From the NCBI GenBank assembly GCA_002315155.1, contig DCFY01000118.1, positions 1 to 11,371 of the forward strand: a stretch of DNA of 11,371 bases. The letters run 5' to 3'. Positions 1 to 6,015 of the stretch are shown here, piece by piece. The DNA comes from Megamonas sp. UBA1792. Lineage in GTDB: Bacteria; Bacillota_C; Negativicutes; Selenomonadales; Selenomonadaceae. A program made the translations under genes and the position numbers. A model generated the notes under the pieces. The model made no database searches and was not told the DNA's origin. It saw only the letters and a list, made by a program, of their open reading frames with translations. How positions within the stretch are numbered: position 1 is the first letter of the stretch; each line of letters starts with the position of its first letter.

Positions 1-112
1 AATGTGTGTGTGTGTATTTGTTGTGAGAAATAAGAGGAGAGTGAGTTGATTGAGTTGTTGATATATAATTTTTTTTTTTTTTGATTTTTTTGTGTAAAAA
101 AAAAATTTTTTT
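1..112. other. Low-complexity sequence, probable contig-end artefact
   Basis: This stretch consists of a TG-dinucleotide run, GA/TTG-rich sequence and homopolymer runs of T and A of up to about 14 bases. It contains no recognisable coding sequence, and its composition is unlike everything after base 113. The PAS gene that follows is abruptly missing its N-terminal half at this junction. The simplest reading is poor consensus sequence at the end of an assembly contig. A genuine AT-rich spacer is possible but less likely, because it would have to fall inside a domain. Confidence 0.7.
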
Positions 113-133
113 TATGCAAGAGGACGACAGGTA

Positions 134-745
134 ATGGACTATATTCATAAGGCAGATCGGGTGGCATTCATGGATATGCTGCAGTGTTCGCTGACACGTG
201 AAAAGGCTGCAGGGGCACAATGCCGCATACGGCGCTGCTGCGACAATGGCAGGACTATGTGGCTGCATGTACGGGCAAGTGCGATTGTTACAGAAAAGGA
301 CCGTCAGCTTTTTTACCTGGCGATGGAGGACATTACAGAGCTGCAAGATAAGACGATGGAACTGGAGACACTCTTCGACAATATACCGGCAGGCTTTGGA
401 GTCTATGAGTTACGTGATGGTACATTGTGGGCGCACTTTTTGAGCCGGGGGATTTATGAATTAAATGACATGACAAAAGAAGAATTTATGCAGGCAACTG
501 GTGGTGATCTTGGACAATTACTTGATGCAGAAACGATGCGGCTTCTTATCCGTGCGGTTGAATGTTCCTACATAGAAAAAAAGACAAAGCAAATTCAATA
601 TTTATATACGACAAGAACGGGAGAAAGCTATCAGGTTCTAGCAGCTTTTAATACAATAAAAGGAGAAGCCGATCACTTACTTTGCTATGCGTTTTTGCGT
701 AAGCTTAGTGACTGTGCCGTTGAAAAAGCAGATAAAAACGAATAA
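134..745 (+). CDS. PAS-domain sensory protein, 5' truncated
   Basis: This is a 203-residue C-terminal fragment of a PAS-domain signalling protein. Residues 1-72 match the second half of a PAS_3/PAC domain: an IHKADR segment (usual form iHPeDr), then the RIRR..DNGR..WLHVRASA strands, ending in the typical EDITEL motif (residues 65-70). Residues 78-190 look like a second, more divergent PAS domain beginning LETLFDNIPAGFGVYEL. The frame stays open upstream of the ATG to base 98, with PAS-like residues, so the ATG at 134 is probably internal and the real start is lost in the bad sequence at 1-112. There is no GGDEF, EAL, kinase or HTH output domain in what remains; any such domain must have been N-terminal. 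The ligand is unknown. A strong intrinsic terminator follows at 817-857. Confidence 0.75.
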   Translation: MDYIHKADRVAFMDMLQCSLTREKAAGAQCRIRRCCDNGRTMWLHVRASAIVTEKDRQLFYLAMEDITELQDKTMELETLFDNIPAGFGVYELRDGTLWAHFLSRGIYELNDMTKEEFMQATGGDLGQLLDAETMRLLIRAVECSYIEKKTKQIQYLYTTRTGESYQVLAAFNTIKGEADHLLCYAFLRKLSDCAVEKADKNE

Positions 746-816
746 AAATAAAACGAAGCCAGCAGGTTAAAGTTAACACTAGGACACGGACAATATAAGA
801 AGAATGTTAAGCAACT

Positions 817-857
817 AACAGCTGATTTCTGTATTTGAACAGGAGTCAGCTGTTTTT
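817..857 (+). terminator. Intrinsic terminator of the PAS gene
   Basis: A perfect 9-bp stem, AACAGCTGA (817-825) with TCAGCTGTT (846-854), encloses a 20-nt loop and runs directly into a T tract ending at 857. It lies 72 bp after the PAS stop codon, in the correct orientation. The 746-816 interval before it shows nothing else recognisable. Confidence 0.75.
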
Positions 858-883
858 AAGTTTTACTGGACTGAAATTTGTGC

Positions 884-921
884 ATAAAAAACAGGCCAAA
901 TGAGAGCGTCTCATCTGACCT
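884..921 (-). terminator. Intrinsic terminator of the M20 hydrolase gene
   Basis: On the minus strand a 13-bp stem (909-921 with 893-905) has a CGC triloop and is followed by a run of U residues (884-891 region). The two non-Watson-Crick positions are G-U wobbles on the minus strand but A-C mismatches on the plus strand, so the hairpin is built to work on minus-strand RNA. It lies about 80 bp beyond the hydrolase stop codon. A second, weaker hairpin closer to the gene (969-983, GAAGG/CCTTC, then GTG and seven U residues) may act first. Confidence 0.75.
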
Positions 922-999
922 ATATCACAGAAATTGATAAGTGTCTTTATTTCATACTAAAAAAACACGAAGGGTTTTCCTTCAAATCTTATTTTGAAT

Positions 1000-2307
1000 T
1001 TATCTGATGGCCCCTAGATACTTTAGATATTCTTCTTTTGTCATGCGTGGCTGGTAATCGCGGAGAATATTTTCAGCACCAACAGCTCCATCAGCCAGCA
1101 AATCGATTATAGTATCTGTCATAGTTGCTGCCGAAAGAAAATAGGCCATTTCAGGATCTGTAACTTTAAAATCTGCGGAGTGGACGATTCCTGTCGTGCC
1201 TCCGCCAAACCAAGGATGGATTACCGGCATAATATGCGCGAGGTCGCCCATATCGGTGCTGCCAGCCTGATGCCCGAGATGAATGATAGCGTTTTCGCCT
1301 AATCGAGCTTTTACATTGGCCTCGTAAACAACATTAAGCTGTCGGTCATTGATCATAGGAAGCTGTCCGGGCAGATCCTGTATTTCAGCTTCAGCACCGA
1401 CGGACATTGCTGCATATTTGATAGCTTTATTAATTTTCTTGTTGGTTTCAATCATTGCCTGCACAGTTTTGGCACGTACATAGCTTTCCATATGTACATT
1501 GGCAGGAACTACATTAACAGAGTCACCACCTTTGGTAATAATCGGATGAAAGCGAACATAATCCTCTTCACGAAAAGTTTCACGCAACGCATTGACAGCA
1601 TTGATCGCAAGCATAGCTGCATTAAGTGCATTGACCCCATCATGCGGTGAGGCAGCTGCATGAGCGGCTTTTCCCTTGAACCGTATGAGCTTGCCAATAA
1701 AACCGTTACTGGTACCGCCAGTATCGATAACCCGTTTGCCATTGCCGGACATAGAAGCATGCATCATCATAGACATATCGATATCATCAAAGGCTCCTAT
1801 GTGAATAAGTTCTTCCTTACCACAGAGATAATGCAGTTTTCCTTGATCACGCAACTGATTCCGGTAAGAGATTTCCACATATTCTTCTGCCGGAACAGCA
1901 AATGGAATAACATCGCCATCCAGCTCATTTAGAACGCCAGATTCTTTTAGGCCGACAGCGCAGGCTGCCATAATGGCGAGTTGAATGTTGTGCCCACAAG
2001 CATGCGCAGCACCGGTCTCTTTGGAAGCTAATGGGTGATTTGGGCAAGGAACAGCGTCAAGTTCTCCAAGTATTGCTATACGGCGTTTAGAACTTTTTCC
2101 ATGCAGCATGCCTTTGACACCTGTAATGGCAAGTCTGTTCGTGTAGGGAATAGCATGCTTCGCAAAGAAATCCGCTATTTTTTTTGCGGTTTTTTCTTCT
2201 TTGAAGCCGAGTTCTGGTTCCGCTGCAATCGCATCTGCCAGTGCACAGATTTCTTCATGATTTGCCAACATGGAATCGTAAACTTTTTGTTTTAATTCTG
2301 TATACAA
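1000..2307 (-). CDS. M20 family metallo-amidohydrolase (M20D/AbgB-like)
   Basis: This 435-aa cytoplasmic zinc amidohydrolase/peptidase has a family-typical length. The M20 metal-site motifs are present: GELDAVP (81-87), AHACGHN (101-107, Cys104 and His106), PAEE (139-142, Glu141/142), MMHAS (His183) and GIVHSADF (His376). KGKAAHAAASPHDGVNAL (211-228) is the usual start of the dimerisation-domain segment. The start is TTG at 2307: AAGGAG lies about 10 nt upstream, and the next Met (residue 13) has no comparable site. M20D enzymes cleave amide bonds of N-acyl amino acids, indole-amino acid conjugates or p-aminobenzoyl-glutamate; the substrate cannot be read from sequence. The gene diverges from a DUF3100 transporter-like pair, which suggests that the two handle one compound. 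No clear sigma-70 promoter was found upstream of it on the minus strand. Confidence 0.9.
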   Translation of the reverse strand: MYTELKQKVYDSMLANHEEICALADAIAAEPELGFKEEKTAKKIADFFAKHAIPYTNRLAITGVKGMLHGKSSKRRIAILGELDAVPCPNHPLASKETGAAHACGHNIQLAIMAACAVGLKESGVLNELDGDVIPFAVPAEEYVEISYRNQLRDQGKLHYLCGKEELIHIGAFDDIDMSMMMHASMSGNGKRVIDTGGTSNGFIGKLIRFKGKAAHAAASPHDGVNALNAAMLAINAVNALRETFREEDYVRFHPIITKGGDSVNVVPANVHMESYVRAKTVQAMIETNKKINKAIKYAAMSVGAEAEIQDLPGQLPMINDRQLNVVYEANVKARLGENAIIHLGHQAGSTDMGDLAHIMPVIHPWFGGGTTGIVHSADFKVTDPEMAYFLSAATMTDTIIDLLADGAVGAENILRDYQPRMTKEEYLKYLGAIR

Positions 2308-2329
2308 TATACTCAGGCTCCTTTTAAAA
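2308..2329 (-). promoter_or_regulatory. Ribosome binding site fixing a TTG start
   Basis: Read on the minus strand, AAAAGGAGCC precedes the TTG codon at 2307-2305 with roughly 10 nt of spacing. It supports TTG as the true start of the M20 hydrolase. A weak start codon combined with a strong Shine-Dalgarno site suggests moderate translation. Confidence 0.6.
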
Positions 2330-2371
2330 CAATAAATTTTATGTATATAAACAACATCTATATGATTTGAT

Positions 2372-2400
2372 TTGACATGGACATTGTTCCTCTTTATAAT
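2372..2400 (+). promoter_or_regulatory. Exact-consensus sigma-70/sigma-A promoter for the DUF3100 pair
   Basis: TTGACA (2372-2377) and TATAAT (2395-2400) are separated by exactly 17 bp, a perfect match to the housekeeping promoter consensus. Transcription would begin near 2407, leaving a leader of about 100 nt before the ATG at 2510. The leader is AT-rich and shows no obvious terminator or known riboswitch. Such a promoter implies strong expression unless a repressor or the leader limits it. Confidence 0.75.
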
Positions 2401-2509
2401 AACAAGTATTACAGGATTTTGCTACTATGTTGGATAGTTTTTATTTTTGTGATAACTTATTTGGGTGATTTTGCTATAAAATTACAATAAAGTAAAGAGA
2501 GGTATAATT

Positions 2510-3316
2510 ATGAGTATCATTAAAAACTGGAAAATCCATTTCATTGTTCTGATATTGGCAATCATTTGCGAATGGATAGGTACAAAAAAGATCTCTTTAG
2601 GTCCAGGAGTACTGCTTTTTCTGCCTATGCTCTATGCAATGGTGATTGGGACAATCATCAGTCTGCCAAAGCTCAAAGTTTTTAAGGAGGTGGAAACTTC
2701 CCATGCAACAGCAGTCCTTGGCCTTATGACCATGATTCTTGTCACTAAACTAGGGGTTGTCATAGGCCCGGCACTTATTAAAGTTCTTAATGCGGGCTTT
2801 GCTCTTTGTGTGCAAGAACTTGGTCATTTTATGGGGACAGTGATACTTGGTCTGCCTATTGCTATTGCACTAGGACTGGGTCGGGAATCTGTTGGTGCCA
2901 CTTTTTCTATTGATCGTGAACCGAACATTGCCATTATCGCTGAGAAGTATGGCCTTTCTTCTCCTGAAGGACGCGGGGTCATGGCAATATATATTTGTGG
3001 TACTGTGTTTGGCGCGATCTGGGTCGGACTTATCGCTGGATTTCTTGCTGCCCTTCATATATTCCATCCCTATGCACTAGCTATGGGAGCCGGTGTTGGT
3101 TCCGGCAGTATGATGGCAGCGGCTACAGGTGCTATTAGCACAGTATTCCCGGAACAGAAGGCAGAGATACTCATGTATGCGGGGGCAAGCAATCTTTTAA
3201 CAACCATTGTGGGTATTTATTTTTGCTTGTTTGTTTCATTACCGCTTACAAATTATTTTTATAAAAAACTTTCTCCGATTTTGGCACCTAAAAAAAAGGA
3301 GCGTGAGCAACTATGA
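2510..3316 (+). CDS. DUF3100 family integral membrane protein, putative transporter subunit
   Basis: This 268-aa polytopic membrane protein has hydrophobic segments near residues 9-27, 33-52, 64-84, 86-101, 108-124, 157-181, 188-212 and 224-246, and a basic C-terminal tail (KKKER). I recognise it as DUF3100 from the order of motifs: early EWIGT, LFLPMLYA, LGLGRESVGATFSIDREPN (121-139), SSPEGRGVMAIYICGT (150-165) and GAGVGSGSMMAAATGA (193-208). The buried Glu103-Leu-Gly-His106 and the polar REP(N) segment are plausible functional sites. The start is ATG at 2510, with AAGAGAGG 7 nt upstream. The stop codon overlaps the next gene by ATGA, so the two products are probably made in fixed ratio. The biochemical role of the family is not established to my knowledge; transport is inferred from topology and neighbours. 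Confidence 0.8.
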   Translation: MSIIKNWKIHFIVLILAIICEWIGTKKISLGPGVLLFLPMLYAMVIGTIISLPKLKVFKEVETSHATAVLGLMTMILVTKLGVVIGPALIKVLNAGFALCVQELGHFMGTVILGLPIAIALGLGRESVGATFSIDREPNIAIIAEKYGLSSPEGRGVMAIYICGTVFGAIWVGLIAGFLAALHIFHPYALAMGAGVGSGSMMAAATGAISTVFPEQKAEILMYAGASNLLTTIVGIYFCLFVSLPLTNYFYKKLSPILAPKKKEREQL

Positions 3317-3759
3317 GTTTTATCGAAGAGATACTTGTTTTTGTTGTTGCTGGCTTTATTAGTACCGCTGTCTGTATTACGGGCTATGGCATAGCGCCGC
3401 TGGATGCTTTTTTAGGATGTGGATGTATTGTAGCCATTACTGTTGGGGGCATTCTTTTGGCAAAAATTTTACCAGGGCATTTACCAATGGTTTTCTGGGT
3501 TTCTATTCTGGCAATCCTGGTTTCTACTCCGATTTCACCAGTCGCTGGCTTTGTTACATATTATGTAGATAAAGTTGATTTTCTTGCACTTTGTACGGTT
3601 GTGCTTTCCTATGCCGGACTCACTGTTGGTAAAGATATCGATATGTTTAGAAAAATGTCGTGGCGCATCATTGTTGTTGCACTTGCAATTTATACAGGAA
3701 CTTTTGTTTTTGCAACGATTATCGCTCAGATCATGCTGCATCTGGAAGGTGTTATTTAA
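3313..3759 (+). CDS. Small integral membrane protein, partner of the DUF3100 protein
   Basis: This 148-aa protein has about five hydrophobic segments (roughly 8-25, 33-53, 57-77, 88-106 and 116-142) and almost no soluble part. The motif SYAGLTVGKDIDMFRK (99-114) between the last two helices looks like a conserved loop. The 4-bp ATGA overlap with the DUF3100 gene, and AAGGAG 11 nt before the start inside that gene, indicate translational coupling. A large plus a small hydrophobic subunit from overlapping genes resembles the organisation of two-subunit carriers such as malonate MadL/MadM. That is an analogy in layout only; I see no sequence proof of homology. I do not recognise a named family for this protein. 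The operon ends at the hairpins at 3881-3994. Confidence 0.75.
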   Translation: MSFIEEILVFVVAGFISTAVCITGYGIAPLDAFLGCGCIVAITVGGILLAKILPGHLPMVFWVSILAILVSTPISPVAGFVTYYVDKVDFLALCTVVLSYAGLTVGKDIDMFRKMSWRIIVVALAIYTGTFVFATIIAQIMLHLEGVI

Positions 3760-3880
3760 GGAAAGATTAAATAAATGAGTCTGTTGGATTGACGAAAGAG
3801 GTAAGACGAGGTAATAGCGGTGCTATTAGTAATAATTTAATTTTAATCATATACATTCCTCTATTTATCTTGTATTATAT

Positions 3881-3994
3881 AAAAAAGTACCCATAGATGG
3901 AAAACTGATGTGACCCCAATAAGTTAGATTTAGGTCTAACTTATTGGGGTCAGTTCAAATTTTTTTCCTGTGATCTATCTATGGGTACTTTTTT
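3881..3994. terminator. Bidirectional terminator with a long, occupied loop
   Basis: A perfect 18-bp inverted repeat (3881-3898 with 3977-3994) ends in six A residues on the left and six T residues on the right, so it can terminate both the DUF3100 operon (+) and the convergent 133-aa gene (-). The 78-nt loop contains a second perfect palindrome (3911-3952). T7 at 3960-3966 follows the inner hairpin and could also serve it. The segment 3760-3880 before it holds only a small 7-bp hairpin (TAATAGC/GCTATTA, 3812-3828) and no gene. Confidence 0.75.
3906..3957. repeat. 52-bp palindromic element resembling paired IS3/IS150-type ends
   Basis: Arms 3906-3928 and 3935-3957 are 23 bp each and match at 21 positions, with an 18-bp perfect core (TGACCCCAATAAGTTAGA at 3911-3928) and a 6-bp centre TTTAGG. 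The outer tips read TGA...TCA. The CCCC..AAGTTAGA pattern resembles, from memory, terminal inverted repeats of the IS150 group of the IS3 family. Three bases on each side (AAC and AAT) do not form a perfect target duplication. No transposase is present. It may be a minimal two-end remnant or an unrelated native hairpin. Confidence 0.5.
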
Positions 3995-4024
3995 AGTTTC
4001 ATCATCAACTGCCTGGCTTCGTTT

Positions 4025-4426
4025 TTAGTGGTTTTCGGTTTTTTCAATTTCTTTCATGTGAATTTGTGCTTTGAGATGTTCCGCGTGTTTGCGATGGAGC
4101 ACAACGGCAAATTCAATGCGTTTCTTTTCTTCATCAGAAAAGTCACCGGTATCATACGCTTCCTTGATACGCTTACCTCGTTCGATAACTTCCTGCAGTT
4201 CATCCTGTAGAAGTGTTTTATTGCCCAAAGCAAGGCCATAGACAGATTGTATATTATCTTTGACGATATCGGCATAACCAGCCTCAGAAGAGGTTTCTTC
4301 AAGATATTTGGCTATGTGATAAATGATTTCGAATGGATTCTGAGCAAGATGAATCATGCCGAGTATATCCATTTTTATATTTTGATCCACTCCGTGTGGT
4401 ACACTTACGTCAATATCTTCATTCAT
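4025..4426 (-). CDS. Conserved-looking small helical protein of unknown function
   Basis: This is a soluble 133-aa protein that I do not recognise. It is rich in charged residues and predicted helix: residues 33-64 and 70-95 have amphipathic character, and residues 98-130 form a strongly charged helix (EEKKRIEFAVVLHRKHAEHLKAQIHMKEIEKTE) that could be a coiled coil. There is no signal peptide, membrane segment, or recognisable Cys or His metal site. The gene is supported by a complete expression unit. An extended -10 promoter lies at 4454-4482, a run of six G residues acts as Shine-Dalgarno 7 nt before the ATG, and the shared terminator at 3881-3994 follows. It is monocistronic. Gene reality is likely, but the role is unknown. 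Confidence 0.65.
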   Translation of the reverse strand: MNEDIDVSVPHGVDQNIKMDILGMIHLAQNPFEIIYHIAKYLEETSSEAGYADIVKDNIQSVYGLALGNKTLLQDELQEVIERGKRIKEAYDTGDFSDEEKKRIEFAVVLHRKHAEHLKAQIHMKEIEKTENH

Positions 4427-4453
4427 AGGTTATCCCCCCAAGTTCTTTCTTTT

Positions 4454-4482
4454 AGTATAGCAGAAAAGTTGTTGTTCGTTAA
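4454..4482 (-). promoter_or_regulatory. Promoter of the 133-aa gene
   Basis: On the minus strand TTAACG (4482-4477) and TATACT (4459-4454) are 17 bp apart. The -10 is extended by TGC. Transcription should start about 20 nt upstream of the ATG at 4426. It diverges from the promoter at 4519-4547 only 37 bp away. Confidence 0.55.
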
Positions 4483-4518
4483 GTTTATGCAGTTATGAAG
4501 GAATGAACATAAATGTCT

Positions 4519-4547
4519 TTGGCTATATCCGGCGATTATGGTATAAT
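4519..4547 (+). promoter_or_regulatory. Stand-alone promoter with no protein gene behind it
   Basis: TTGGCT (4519-4524) and an exact TATAAT (4542-4547) are 17 bp apart, with a TGG extended -10. The predicted start is near 4554. Downstream on the plus strand there is no substantial ORF before the terminator at 4680-4711, so it appears to drive a short non-coding transcript. Confidence 0.6.
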
Positions 4548-4553
4548 GTATTC

Positions 4554-4717
4554 ATGGAAAGATTGCGGTGTTGAAACTCATGAATTTCATGTCGGGGAGT
4601 TATCTCATGGCATGTTTTTTTTAGCTGCTTAAAAAATGTTCAATGATAATTGAAAAATATATAAGGACCTTTCCAAAAAAAGGCTGCAAATCGGGAATAA
4701 TTTGCAGCCTTCTTTTT
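4554..4717 (+). ncRNA. Candidate small RNA of about 160 nt, family unknown
   Basis: The unit is bounded by its own extended -10 promoter (4519-4547) and an intrinsic terminator (4680-4717). It can fold on itself. TGGAAAG near the 5' end (4555-4561) pairs with CTTTCCA (4669-4675) to close the molecule. AACTC (4575-4579) pairs with GAGTT (4597-4601), and TTCAAT/ATTGAA makes a small hairpin with a GATA loop near 4639-4654. I could not match it to SRP RNA, 6S RNA, tmRNA or a known riboswitch class. It contains a five-codon micro-ORF (4607-4624) after a GGGGAG site. No gene lies in the 4427-4726 interval apart from this. Confidence 0.45.
4680..4717. terminator. Bidirectional terminator between the candidate RNA and the heptosyltransferase
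   Basis: A perfect 12-bp stem AAGGCTGCAAAT (4680-4691) with ATTTGCAGCCTT (4700-4711) encloses an 8-nt loop. On the plus strand it runs into TTCTTTTT (ending the candidate RNA). On the minus strand it runs into seven U residues (4675-4681), ending the glycosyltransferase transcript that stops at 4727. Confidence 0.85.
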
Positions 4718-4726
4718 ATATTTATT

Positions 4727-5782
4727 TTATTTGTCTAAAAGGTCAAGTGCTTTTTTAGCAACAATGACAGGATCGATAGCATTCATGCAGGCATTTGTAT
4801 GAAGGTGGCATTTCGTTTTGCAACAGTTTACACAAACATTGTCGCTGCAAATAAATGTATGGTCGCCAACAAGGGGCCCGTACATTTCCGGACGTGTTGG
4901 CCCCCATAGGCTTATTGTGCGAAGACCAAGCGCAGTAGCGATGTGCAGCGGACCTGTATCGCCGCTTAGCAGCAGGTCTGCCTGTTGGAAAAGGGCTGCA
5001 AGTTCCAATAGAGTTGTCTTTCCGGCAATGGACAAGGCAGGACGGGGAAGTCTGGCGATAATATCAGCGATTGCATCCCGGTCACCTGGTGCACCGCAAA
5101 GAATAAGCTGTATATCTGTTGGGAAAAGGGAGAGACAAGCTGTGAACTTATCTATCCCCCAGTTTTTATCAGGCCAGCTTGTATAAGGATTGACCATGAG
5201 AATTTTGCGAGAAGTGTCAATTCCATTTGTGGCAAAAAACTGCAAGGCAAAGTCATCAATTGCCGGTGGCAGCTTCAGTATGAGATCGTAATCATAGTGA
5301 GGCGATGATTCGCCGTCAAGCGCAGCAAGGACAGACATATAATGATGGATTTTGTGCGGACTATTTATTTTTGGTCCGCGTTCCTGCATGAAGAAACGAT
5401 TGCACTCTCGCGCGTGGTACATACCGATACGCCTTTTAGCATGGCTCATGCGAGTGATAATACCGGTCATGAGGAGACCGTGGATATCCAGGGCAATATC
5501 AAAGGTGTGGTGGGCAAAGAAGATACAGAGTGCTTTTATGGAAGCTCTGACGATTTTCCAGTGTCCACTGTAAAGAGCTTCTTCAAATTTCTCTCGTGAC
5601 CAGATGAAGAGTTCGTCAATATCAGGGTTGTATCGGAGAAGCTCGCTGGACATCCTGCTTACGATCCAGGTAATATGGCAGGAGGGGTATTTCTTTTTTA
5701 GATTATGAGCGACTGTTGTCGCATGCAGGACATCGCCTATGGAGCTCAGGCGGATAATGAGGAATCTAGTATGTTCATACAT
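4727..5782 (-). CDS. Glycosyltransferase family 9 (ADP-heptose:LPS heptosyltransferase family)
   Basis: This 351-aa GT-B fold enzyme has the length typical of WaaC/WaaF/WaaQ-like proteins. It acts at the inner face of the cytoplasmic membrane and adds a sugar, usually L,D-heptose from ADP-heptose, to the lipopolysaccharide core. Evidence: the N-terminal IIRLSSIGDVLHAT (9-22; Asp17 lies where the family has its catalytic Asp), ALDIHGLLMTG (97-107), NPYTSWPDKNW (198-208), the donor-binding SGDTGPLHIATALG (273-286) and LWGPTRPEMYGP (292-303). The C-terminus carries a Cys-rich cluster (Cys317, 320, 321, 325, 332), a pattern found in part of this family. The start at 5782 aligns with the usual N-terminus, but its Shine-Dalgarno site is weak. 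The exact acceptor is unknown, so no waa symbol is given. It is monocistronic. Confidence 0.9.
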   Translation of the reverse strand: MYEHTRFLIIRLSSIGDVLHATTVAHNLKKKYPSCHITWIVSRMSSELLRYNPDIDELFIWSREKFEEALYSGHWKIVRASIKALCIFFAHHTFDIALDIHGLLMTGIITRMSHAKRRIGMYHARECNRFFMQERGPKINSPHKIHHYMSVLAALDGESSPHYDYDLILKLPPAIDDFALQFFATNGIDTSRKILMVNPYTSWPDKNWGIDKFTACLSLFPTDIQLILCGAPGDRDAIADIIARLPRPALSIAGKTTLLELAALFQQADLLLSGDTGPLHIATALGLRTISLWGPTRPEMYGPLVGDHTFICSDNVCVNCCKTKCHLHTNACMNAIDPVIVAKKALDLLDK

Positions 5783-5871
5783 GTAGAATTAAAACCATCT
5801 TTCTCTGAAAGGGAGTTTACCCCTTAAAAAATAAATGTTAAAATAAAAGGATATATAGTCTAGCTATGATG

Positions 5872-5900
5872 ATTTTATCATATGCATATAAAATACGCAA
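5872..5900 (-). promoter_or_regulatory. Possible promoter of the glycosyltransferase gene
   Basis: On the minus strand TTGCGT (5900-5895) and TAAAAT (5877-5872) are 17 bp apart, with a TGA extension of the -10. It would give a leader of about 80 nt before the ATG at 5782. The -35 match is only three of six. The rest of the 5783-6015 interval holds short hairpins (AGACTT/AAGTCT at 5909-5930; CCGGCA/TGCCGG at 5959-5973) and no clear plus-strand promoter. Confidence 0.35.
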
Positions 5901-6002
5901 AATAAAGTAGACTTATGCAGAAAAAAGTCTGTGTACCATACCAAGTTGTTTAGAAGCTCCGGCAAAATGCCGGTACGATAGAAACGATTGCCGTAATATG
6001 GC

Positions 6003-6015
6003 AGAGGAGATAAAT
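6003..6015 (+). promoter_or_regulatory. Ribosome binding site choosing the SNF2 start
   Basis: AGAGGAG (6003-6009) is 6 nt before the ATG at 6016. The ATG at 5998 lies upstream of this site and lacks any Shine-Dalgarno sequence, so 6016 is the better start. The resulting N-terminus, MLKDIEIRSVA, directly begins the SWIM-region fold. Confidence 0.7.

Noticed and set aside
4554..4717. Assignment of the orphan RNA as SRP RNA, tmRNA or a c-di-GMP riboswitch
   Set aside because: The diagnostic sequences of those families, such as the GGAAGCAGCC-type SRP loop and the tmRNA tRNA-like end, are not present.
5998..6015. Upstream ATG for the SNF2 gene
   Set aside because: There is no Shine-Dalgarno site before it, while AGAGGAG is correctly spaced for the ATG at 6016.
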